Part shown: in pieces, positions 7,309 to 13,057 of the stretch | How the letters are laid out: each line of letters opens with the position of its first letter | Position numbering within the stretch: position 1 is the first letter of the stretch | NCBI GenBank assembly: GCA_903871865.1 | Contig: CAIQIL010000607.1 | Location: forward strand, 1-16,303 | Reading direction: 5' to 3' | Length of the DNA stretch: 16,303 nucleotides | From: an uncultured Burkholderiales bacterium | Lineage (GTDB): Bacteria; Pseudomonadota; Gammaproteobacteria; Burkholderiales; Burkholderiaceae_C | Notes under the pieces: model-generated | The model's database searches: none | The model's input: the letters and a program-made list of their open reading frames with translations, nothing else | What the model was told of the DNA's origin: nothing | Translations under genes and position numbers: made by a program

Positions 7309-8531
7309 AGTTTGCCCCAGGCGGTCGGGTCGTCAGGGTCGTCGTGGTCGATGCTGGCGACGTCACCGTCCAGCCCGGGCAGCAGGCGGTCGATGAAGCC
7401 GTTCTCGGGGCCGGACAGAGGAACCGACAGGATCAGCGTGGTGCCGCCGGGCTTGCTGCTGATGTCCACCCAGCCACCCACCGTCTCCGCGCGCTCGTGC
7501 AAGCCACGGATGCCGAAGGACCGGGCCTTGGCCAAGTCTTCCCCGCTCAGGCCTTTGCCATTGTCGGTCACTTCGATGGACAGAACGCCGCCCGCCTGAG
7601 ACACATCGACGCTCACCTTGGTGGCCTGTGCGTGTTTGGAGACATTCGTCAGCGCTTCCTGGGCGAATCGGTAGGCCACCAGGGGCACGCCGGGCGCCAG
7701 CTGCATCGATTCGTGGCTGGTGCGGAAGGTGGCGTCCAGGCCGGTGCGCTTGCCGAAGCGGTCGGTCATCCATTGCAGCGCGGCCACCAGGCCTTGCTCC
7801 AGGATGGCCGGGCGGAGGTTGTGCATGACGCGCTGGCTGGCCTCGTGGGCGTGGTTGACCGACTCCAGCGCCTGCGCCACGCGCTCGGCGATCTCGGGCG
7901 AGGGCGCATGCCGCGCCATCCAGGCCAGGTCGAACTTGACGGCCGTGAGCGCGCCACCGACGTCGTCGTGGATCTCGCGAGCAATCGCCGCGCGCTCTTG
8001 CTCGATGCTGGTCTGCAAGTGCTGGGCGAGTTCACGCAGTTGCTGGCGCGAGCGGGTGAGGGCGTGGTCGGCGCGCTGCTTGGCGATGCGGGTGCGGTTG
8101 GCCTCGATGGCCAGCAGGGCGGCCGGGGCCAGGCGGGTCAGGTTGCTTTTGAGCAGGTAGTCGTTGGCGCCATTGCGCATGGCCTGCACGGCGATGTCTT
8201 CGCCGATCTCGCCGGACACCAGGATGAAGGGCACGAGCTTGCCCAGCGAGCGCACCTTGTCGAGCGCGGCCAGGCCCGAGTAGCCCGGCAGGTTGTAGTC
8301 GGAGAGGATCAGGTCCCAGTCGTCCGCGAGGGCCTCGATGAGGGTGGACTCGGTCTCCACGCGGTGGATGTCGGCCTCGATGCCGCCGCGCATCAGGTGG
8401 GCCGCGACCAGGGCGTGGTCACCCTCGTTGTCTTCCAGGTGCAGCACCCGCAGGCGCACAGGTTGCTGGCCCGGTTGCAGCCCGTGGGGGCTCACCAGGG
8501 GTGGGGGGGATGAGAACTCCGGCACAGGCAA
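7305..8531 (-). CDS. soluble histidine kinase with N-terminal receiver (NarX/DesK class)
   Basis: A 408-residue cytoplasmic sensor kinase with no membrane segment. Residues about 26-143 are a CheY-like receiver (Glu33/Asp34, phosphoacceptor Asp78 in SDYNLPG, Lys128). A coiled-coil linker (about 145-180) leads to a HisKA_3 dimerisation domain with phosphorylatable His188 in REIHDDVGG. The HATPase_c domain follows (N box QEALTNVSKHA 291-301, DNGKG 323-327, FGIRGL 339-344). The tail (380-408) is acidic. The phosphatase-associated Gln at H+5 is Gly193. The first ATG-derived Met lies inside the receiver, so the start must be non-ATG; I take TTG at 8531 because AAGGA lies 7 nt upstream, with GTG at 8525 as alternative. 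It probably phosphorylates the overlapping LuxR-type regulator, with its own receiver acting as an input or phosphate sink. Confidence 0.9.
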   Translation of the reverse strand: MPVPEFSSPPPLVSPHGLQPGQQPVRLRVLHLEDNEGDHALVAAHLMRGGIEADIHRVETESTLIEALADDWDLILSDYNLPGYSGLAALDKVRSLGKLVPFILVSGEIGEDIAVQAMRNGANDYLLKSNLTRLAPAALLAIEANRTRIAKQRADHALTRSRQQLRELAQHLQTSIEQERAAIAREIHDDVGGALTAVKFDLAWMARHAPSPEIAERVAQALESVNHAHEASQRVMHNLRPAILEQGLVAALQWMTDRFGKRTGLDATFRTSHESMQLAPGVPLVAYRFAQEALTNVSKHAQATKVSVDVSQAGGVLSIEVTDNGKGLSGEDLAKARSFGIRGLHERAETVGGWVDISSKPGGTTLILSVPLSGPENGFIDRLLPGLDGDVASIDHDDPDDPTAWGKL

Positions 8532-8538
8532 GCTTCGA

Positions 8539-8543
8539 TCCTT
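8539..8543 (-). promoter_or_regulatory. ribosome-binding site selecting a TTG start
   Basis: On the minus strand this reads AAGGA, 7 nt before TTG (8531-8529) and 13 nt before the in-frame GTG (8525-8523). The spacing favours TTG as the start of the receiver-kinase. Confidence 0.6.
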
Positions 8544-8602
8544 CGATTTACGCCCAGTTTCGCCACGTCATTGTGGACACCTCTCGGCGGGGAGTGTGAA
8601 AA

Positions 8603-8611
8603 ATTCTACCA
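8603..8611 (-). promoter_or_regulatory. extended -10 promoter of the kinase-regulator pair
   Basis: On the minus strand this reads TGG-TAGAAT, an extended -10 element with 5 of 6 matches to TATAAT and the TGn motif. No clear -35 is present, as is usual for extended -10 promoters. Predicted transcription would start near 8596, leaving a leader of about 65 nt before the TTG start. Confidence 0.45.
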
Positions 8612-8647
8612 ACCGGCCGAAGCGCGTGGTCCGATGATGCAAAGCCC

Positions 8648-8674
8648 TCAGGATCGCTGCAAACCTGCCGACAA
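8648..8674 (+). promoter_or_regulatory. possible weak sigma-28 promoter before the CheZ-like gene
   Basis: GCCGACAA (8667-8674) matches the FliA -10 consensus GCCGATAA at 7 of 8 positions. With the standard 11-nt spacer, the -35 would be TCAGGATC (8648-8655), a poor match to TAAAGTTT. The site is 60 nt upstream of the ATG. Suggestive because of the strong sigma-28 site before cheY, but the weak -35 leaves it uncertain. Confidence 0.35.
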
Positions 8675-8734
8675 CCCGATGTACCCGGTCGCTCTGGCGG
8701 CCCCCGACATTAACCCTGGTTGAGTGGAGCCACG

Positions 8735-9184
8735 ATGAGCCACGACGACAACGTCGCGTCCCAGCCCCCCGAGATGTCCTTGCTGCTGGCAGCCGGCCTT
8801 CAGGACCACCTGATGACGGCCAGCAACGACCTCGAGCGCTTGCAGCGCCTGCTGGACGACGCCTGCCTGGCCCTCATGGAAGGATTTCACGATTCTGCCG
8901 GACAGCTCGGCACCGTGATCGACCAGGGCCACGAGATCACGCCCCACCTGCACGAGGTGCGTCAAACGCTGTTCAAGGCGGTCACGGCCCTGCAGTTCCA
9001 GGACATGGCCACGCAGCTGATCGCCCACACCAACAAGCGCCTGCGCAACTGCGCCGACCAGATCGCCCGGGACGCCCTCGGTGACGACGATCCGGACGGC
9101 GCCGCCGTGGTCGAGGAAGGGCCGCTCAAACCCAACCCCGTCACGCAGGACGAGATGGACGCCGGTTCGGTGGAATTGTTCTGA
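8735..9184 (+). CDS. short CheZ-like protein (putative CheY-P phosphatase)
   Basis: A 149-residue, mostly helical cytoplasmic protein. Residues 15-115 look like two long helices forming a hairpin. The second contains ALQFQDMATQLIAH, in which Asp90 and Gln94 form a DxxxQ pair like the catalytic Asp143/Gln147 of E. coli CheZ (which sits in a similar FQD context). After an acidic linker (116-130), the last 14 residues, VTQDEMDAGSVELF, resemble the CheY-docking C-terminus of CheZ (SQDQVDDLLDSLGF-type) and the FliM N-terminal peptide. CheZ is about 214 residues, so this would be a shortened form. The start at 8735 has TGGAG 5 nt upstream; TTG at 8720 is the less likely alternative. It is the first gene of the chemotaxis cluster, 115 bp before cheY. 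Function is inferred from motifs and context; it could instead be only a CheY-binding scaffold. Confidence 0.8.
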   Translation: MSHDDNVASQPPEMSLLLAAGLQDHLMTASNDLERLQRLLDDACLALMEGFHDSAGQLGTVIDQGHEITPHLHEVRQTLFKAVTALQFQDMATQLIAHTNKRLRNCADQIARDALGDDDPDGAAVVEEGPLKPNPVTQDEMDAGSVELF

Positions 9185-9192
9185 ACCGTGGC

Positions 9193-9219
9193 TAAAGATT
9201 CCATCCCGTCTGCCGAAAT
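9193..9219 (+). promoter_or_regulatory. sigma-28 (FliA) promoter of cheY-cheA-cheW
   Basis: TAAAGATT (9193-9200), an 11-nt spacer and GCCGAAAT (9212-9219) match the FliA consensus TAAAGTTT-N11-GCCGATAA at 7 of 8 and 6 of 8 positions with exact spacing. Transcription would start near 9226, about 75 nt before the cheY ATG. It lies just after the CheZ-like gene's stop codon. Confidence 0.75.
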
Positions 9220-9230
9220 CCGAAAAAGTT

Positions 9231-9286
9231 GCAAAGTCAGTCAAGTTGATTTGACCCTGCCTGCCCACACGCAAAGTTCATCAAGT
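9231..9286 (+). repeat. 40-bp-spaced direct repeat in the cheY leader
   Basis: GCAAAGT-N3-TCAAGT occurs at 9231-9246 and again at 9271-9286, 13 of 16 bases identical and exactly 40 bp apart. The first copy also overlaps an inverted repeat, GTCAA-N6-TTGAC (9240-9255). Both lie downstream of the predicted sigma-28 start, so they may act in the 5' untranslated RNA or as a protein-binding site. Confidence 0.55.
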
Positions 9287-9299
9287 ACCGGAGAGCGCC

Positions 9300-9662
9300 A
9301 TGCACTCGATTCTTGCCGTTGACGATTCCGCATCCATGCGTCAGATGGTTTCCTTCACACTCAAGAGCGCTGGCTACAACGTGGTCGAAGCGGTCGATGG
9401 CCAGGACGCCTACGAAAAGGCACAGGGTCGCAGTTTCGATCTGGTGCTGACCGACCAGAACATGCCCCGCATGGACGGCATCAGTCTGACCAAGAAGCTG
9501 CGCGAATCCCCCCAGTTCAAGACCACGCCGATCCTGATGTTGACCACCGAGTCCAGCGATCAGATGAAGCAGGCAGGCCGCGCCGCGGGTGCGACCGGCT
9601 GGCTGGTCAAGCCCTTCGACCCCACCAAGCTGATCGAAGTCATTCAGAAGGTGATCCGCTGA
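9300..9662 (+). CDS. cheY: chemotaxis response regulator CheY
   Basis: A 120-residue single receiver domain. Asp8/Asp9, phosphoacceptor Asp52 (LTDQNMPRMDG), Thr82 (MLTTES) and Lys104 (VKPF) are all present; Trp101 sits where many CheY proteins have the aromatic switch residue region. Phosphorylated CheY diffuses to the flagellar switch protein FliM (or a pilus motor) and alters rotation. A GGAG ribosome site ends 6 nt before the ATG. It lies between the CheZ-like gene and cheA, behind a sigma-28 promoter. The ending resembles the small CheY of the MotB/Pil type (single-domain, LIEVIQKVIR), and I cannot say from this window whether flagella or pili are the output, though the promoter favours flagella. 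Confidence 0.95.
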   Translation: MHSILAVDDSASMRQMVSFTLKSAGYNVVEAVDGQDAYEKAQGRSFDLVLTDQNMPRMDGISLTKKLRESPQFKTTPILMLTTESSDQMKQAGRAAGATGWLVKPFDPTKLIEVIQKVIR

Positions 9663-9680
9663 CCTCAGGGATCCGCTGAC
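9653..9680 (+). repeat. 11-bp direct repeat over the cheY stop codon
   Basis: GATCCGCTGAC occurs at 9653-9663, where it contains the cheY stop TGA, and again at 9670-9680, offset by 17 bp and therefore in another frame. It is followed by the cheA leader with no terminator. Confidence 0.7.
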
Positions 9681-9730
9681 GGGCCGGCGCACGTGCCCGC
9701 AAGCATCGCCACGAACATCTGGAGCCAGAC

Positions 9731-11923
9731 ATGGCAGACACGAGCACCGACAACAGCACGTCTTCGGCAGGGATTGACCTCAGCCAGTTCTACCAAGTCT
9801 TCTTCGAAGAGGCGGGCGAGAACCTGGAAAACATGGAACAGCTCCTGCTGGAGCTGGACATCGAGGCCGCCGACGACGAAGAACTCAATGCCATCTTCCG
9901 CTGCGCCCACTCCATCAAGGGGGGCGCTGCGACGTTTGGTTTCTCCGATGTGGCCGAGCTGACCCACCAGATGGAAACGCTGCTCGACAAGCTGCGCCGC
10001 CACGAACTGGCGCCCACCGCGCCGATGGTGGACGTGCTGCTGCAGTCGGGCGACGCGCTCAAGTCCATGCTGGGCCGCCACCAGGGCTCCGGCGGTGCCG
10101 TGGTGGACACCACCGAGCTGCTGTTCAACATCCGCGCCATGTCTTCCGGCGAGGCCCCCGTGGCCCAGGCCGTGCCTGTGGTGGCCCCAGCCAAGGCGGC
10201 ACCTGTCGCTGCCCCCGCTGTGGCCCCGTCTGCAACCGCCACCGCCGCCGCTGCGACCTCCGGCCAGCGCACCGTGGAGTTGCGCGTCGGCCCCCTGAGC
10301 GACCTTGCCCAGGCCGACAACCTCGTTGACCTGTTCAAGGAAATCACCGACCTGGGCACCATCGAGCCCTTGCCAGACGCCGCGGCCCTGGCCGGCATCC
10401 GCCGCTTCAAGGTGAGCACCGCCACCGCCGAATCCGAATTGCTGGACCTGTTCACCTTCCACGTGGCGCGTGAGCAGGTGGCCTTCGTGGCCCTGGCCGA
10501 CGCACCGGCCGCCGCGAGCGCACCTGCCGACCCAGGCTACGGCTTCTTCGATGCGCCCGAGGCCGCTGAAGCCTCTGCCAGCGCGGGCGCCGAGCCTGTC
10601 GCCGAATCGCAAGAGAAGGGCTACGGCTTCTTCGACAACGCGCCCGGCGCGCCCGACAAGGCTTCCGCCGCTGCGGCGTCTGAGCCCGCTGTGCTCAAGC
10701 CCGTGGCCGCTGCCGCCAAGCCTGCGGCGCCGAAGGCCGACAAACCCGCCGCTGCGCTGGAGGCCTCGACCATCCGCGTGTCGGTGGAAAAGGTGGACCA
10801 GCTCATCAACCTGGTGGGCGAGCTCGTCATCACCCAGGCCATGCTGGCGCAAAACAGCCGTGGCCTGGACCCGGTGGTGTACCAGCAGCTGGTCACCGGC
10901 CTGACCGACCTGGACCGCAACACCCGCGACCTGCAGGAAGCGGTGATGTCGATCCGCATGATCCCGATGTCCACGGTGTTCAGCCGCTTCCCGCGCATGC
11001 TGCGCGACCTGGCCAATAAGCTGGGCAAGAAGGTCGAGCTGGTCACCCAGGGCGAAGCCACCGAACTGGACAAGGGCCTGGTCGAGAAGATCACCGACCC
11101 GCTGACCCACCTGGTGCGCAACTCCTGCGACCACGGCATCGAGATGCCCGCCGACCGCCTGGCCGCCGGCAAGCCCGACGTCGGCACCATCACCCTGGCG
11201 GCCTCCCACCAGGGTGGTTCCATCGTGATCGAAGTGCGCGACGACGGCAAGGGCCTGTCGCGCGAGAAGCTGCTGCGCAAGGCCCGCGAGAAGGGCATCG
11301 ACGCACCGGATTCGATGACCGACCCCGAGGTCTGGAACCTGATTTTCGCGCCAGGCTTCTCCACGGCCGACGAGGTCACCGACGTGTCCGGCCGCGGCGT
11401 CGGCATGGACGTGGTCAAGAAGAACATCACCTCGCTGGGCGGCACGGTCGAGATCGACTCGGCCGAAGGCTATGGCATGCGCGTGGCGGTTCGCCTGCCC
11501 CTGACCCTGGCCATCATGGACGGCATGAGCGTGGGGGTGGGCGAAGAGGTCTACATCCTGCCGCTGTCTTCGGTGGTCGAGAGCTTCCAGGTCAGCACCG
11601 AGATGATCAAGACCGTGGGCGGCTCGGGCCGCGTGGTCGAGGTCCGCGACGAGTACATGCCGGTCATCGAGCTGGAGCGCGTCTTCAACGTGCCGCGCTT
11701 CGACTGGGAGCACAACAGCGGGATCATGGTCGTCGTCGAAGCCGAGAGCGGCCGCGTGGCCCTGCTGGTGGACGAGCTGCTGGGCCAGCAACAGGTGGTG
11801 GTCAAGAACCTGGAGACCAACTACCGCAAGGTCAACGATGTGTCGGGCGCCACCATCATGGGTGACGGCCGTGTGGCACTGATCCTGGACGTGGGCAGCC
11901 TGGTGCGCCGTTCGCGCCACTGA
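9731..11923 (+). CDS. cheA: chemotaxis histidine kinase CheA
   Basis: A 730-residue CheA. P1/Hpt at about 15-125 with phospho-His60 in CAHSIKGG. An Ala/Pro linker (about 141-178) leads to a small alpha/beta domain (about 182-260), which sits where P2 binds CheY but does not clearly look like the E. coli P2. A second linker (261-345) carries GYGFFD twice (269-274 and 297-302). P3 dimerisation begins near 346 (STIRVSVEKVDQLINLVGEL). The P4 ATPase has N box HLVRNSCDHG (460-469), G1 DDGKG (504-508) and F/G2 boxes (about 539-560). The P5 CheW-like domain runs from about 585 to 725. GGAG lies 6 nt before the ATG. It receives signals from the receptor through CheW and phosphorylates CheY. All catalytic residues appear intact. 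Confidence 0.96.
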   Translation: MADTSTDNSTSSAGIDLSQFYQVFFEEAGENLENMEQLLLELDIEAADDEELNAIFRCAHSIKGGAATFGFSDVAELTHQMETLLDKLRRHELAPTAPMVDVLLQSGDALKSMLGRHQGSGGAVVDTTELLFNIRAMSSGEAPVAQAVPVVAPAKAAPVAAPAVAPSATATAAAATSGQRTVELRVGPLSDLAQADNLVDLFKEITDLGTIEPLPDAAALAGIRRFKVSTATAESELLDLFTFHVAREQVAFVALADAPAAASAPADPGYGFFDAPEAAEASASAGAEPVAESQEKGYGFFDNAPGAPDKASAAAASEPAVLKPVAAAAKPAAPKADKPAAALEASTIRVSVEKVDQLINLVGELVITQAMLAQNSRGLDPVVYQQLVTGLTDLDRNTRDLQEAVMSIRMIPMSTVFSRFPRMLRDLANKLGKKVELVTQGEATELDKGLVEKITDPLTHLVRNSCDHGIEMPADRLAAGKPDVGTITLAASHQGGSIVIEVRDDGKGLSREKLLRKAREKGIDAPDSMTDPEVWNLIFAPGFSTADEVTDVSGRGVGMDVVKKNITSLGGTVEIDSAEGYGMRVAVRLPLTLAIMDGMSVGVGEEVYILPLSSVVESFQVSTEMIKTVGGSGRVVEVRDEYMPVIELERVFNVPRFDWEHNSGIMVVVEAESGRVALLVDELLGQQQVVVKNLETNYRKVNDVSGATIMGDGRVALILDVGSLVRRSRH

Positions 11924-11936
11924 CATCGCCACTGAC
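11915..11936 (+). repeat. tandem repeat giving cheA two in-frame stops
   Basis: CGCCACTGAC is present at 11915-11924 and 11927-11936, a 12-bp tandem duplication. Because 12 is a multiple of three, the second copy places another TGA (11933-11935) in frame with the cheA stop (11921-11923). Confidence 0.75.
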
Positions 11937-11964
11937 CACGCTACGGAACAAGAGGAGCAGCCAA

Positions 11965-12441
11965 ATGGGCATGATGGAAAAACTGGACGTGCAGACCGAA
12001 CTGGCACGTGAGTACCTGACCTTCCGGCTCGGTGACGAGGAATACGGCATCGACATCCTGAAGGTGCAGGAGATCCGCGGTTACGAGAACCCGACCCGCA
12101 TCGCCAACGCGCCGCACTTCCTCAAGGGTGTGGTGAACCTGCGCGGCACCATCGTCCCCATCGTGGACCTGCGCCTGCGCTTCGGTTGCAGCTCCTCGGA
12201 GTACAACGCCTTCACGGTCACCATCGTGCTGCACATCGGCCAGCGCACCATCGGCACGGTGGTGGACTCGGTCAGCGACGTGATGGAGATCCCGGTCGAG
12301 GCCGTGCGCCCCGCGCCCGAAATGAGCTCGGCCATCGACGCCACTTACATCCGTGGCTTGGCCCAGGTGGGCGAGCGCATGGTCATCCTGCTGGACATCG
12401 AGAGCATGTTGATGAGCCAGGACATGGGCCTGATTGACTGA
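11965..12441 (+). CDS. cheW: chemotaxis adaptor CheW
   Basis: A 158-residue CheW that links receptors to the kinase CheA in the signalling array. The CheW fold covers almost the whole protein: EYLTFRLGDEEYGIDILKVQEI at the start, the conserved FLKGVVNLRGTIVPIVDLR (52-70, with Arg60 corresponding to a receptor/CheA contact residue in E. coli CheW), and VDSVSDVMEI (100-109). AGAGGAG lies 7 nt before the ATG, a strong site. It is 41 bp after cheA and clearly in the same operon. No extra domains. Confidence 0.95.
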   Translation: MGMMEKLDVQTELAREYLTFRLGDEEYGIDILKVQEIRGYENPTRIANAPHFLKGVVNLRGTIVPIVDLRLRFGCSSSEYNAFTVTIVLHIGQRTIGTVVDSVSDVMEIPVEAVRPAPEMSSAIDATYIRGLAQVGERMVILLDIESMLMSQDMGLID

Positions 12442-12533
12442 CGCTCGCCTGTCAGCTGACTGCCCCGGCAGCCAGACCCCGGCCGTGAGCGGATCCAAGC
12501 TTGAACGGCATTCTTCTGCACGAGGACACCCAC

Positions 12534-13001
12534 ATGAAGCACATCGCACGCATTGTCGCCCTGGCCCTGTCGGCCAGCCTCGCCACCCTCGGTGCAGCTC
12601 GGGCTGCCGAAGGCGGCGCCACCAAGGACGACGCCGTCGCCATGGTGAAAAAGGGCGTGGCCTACGCGAAGTCGGCCGGCAAGGACAAGGCCTACGCCGA
12701 GTTCAGTGACAAGGCCAATGCCAGCTGGCGCAAGGAAGACCTGTACCTGGTCGTCTACGGCCTGGATGGCACCGTGCATGCCCATGGCGCCAACGCCAAG
12801 ATGGTGGGCAAGAACCTCATCGACCTCAAGGACATCGACGGCAAGCCCTTCGTCAAGGAGCGCGTCGACATGGCCAAGTCCCATGCCAGCTTCTGGCAGG
12901 ACTACAAGTTCACCAACCCCGAGAACAAGAAGATCGAGCCCAAGAGCATGTACTGCGAAAAGCTCGATGACACGGTGGTGTGCGGCGGCATCTACAAGTG
13001 A
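12534..13001 (+). CDS. periplasmic single-Cache-domain protein
   Basis: A 155-residue secreted protein made of a signal peptide (1-24, cleavage near ARA|A) and a single Cache domain of the sCache_2 type. Typical features are DDAVAMVKK, KDKAYAEFSD, DLYLVVYGLDGTVHAHGANAKMVGKNLIDLKD (about 69-100), DGKPFVKE and the closing strand. Such domains bind small ligands in chemoreceptors, but here there is no membrane anchor or signalling domain. Cys141 and Cys150 could form a disulfide. I start at 12534 (GAGGA 7 nt upstream) rather than the frame's earlier ATG at 12501, since this gives a proper signal peptide. It stands between cheW and the receptor gene, so it may present ligand to that receptor; this is inference. 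Confidence 0.9.
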   Translation: MKHIARIVALALSASLATLGAARAAEGGATKDDAVAMVKKGVAYAKSAGKDKAYAEFSDKANASWRKEDLYLVVYGLDGTVHAHGANAKMVGKNLIDLKDIDGKPFVKERVDMAKSHASFWQDYKFTNPENKKIEPKSMYCEKLDDTVVCGGIYK

Positions 13002-13015
13002 CCCGCTGGTGATGA

Positions 13016-13039
13016 CAACGGGCCTGTGAGGGCCCGTTG
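13016..13039 (+). terminator. perfect 9-bp intercistronic hairpin
   Basis: CAACGGGCC (13016-13024), loop TGTGAG, GGCCCGTTG (13031-13039). It lies just after the Cache gene stop and 5 nt before the receptor's AAGGAGA site. There is no T-tract, so it is more likely a partial attenuator or mRNA 3'-end stabiliser than a full terminator. Confidence 0.6.
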
Positions 13040-13057
13040 GTCCAAGGAGACGAGAAC

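Noticed and set aside
9665..12007. Minus-strand open frame of 780 codons opposite cheA
   Set aside because: Low-complexity His/Gly/Val/Gln product with no recognisable motif; cheA is complete in the same place.
12491..12502. Adjacent GGATCC and AAGCTT, like a cloning linker
   Set aside because: Single occurrence inside natural-looking intergenic sequence with no vector remnants; probably chance.
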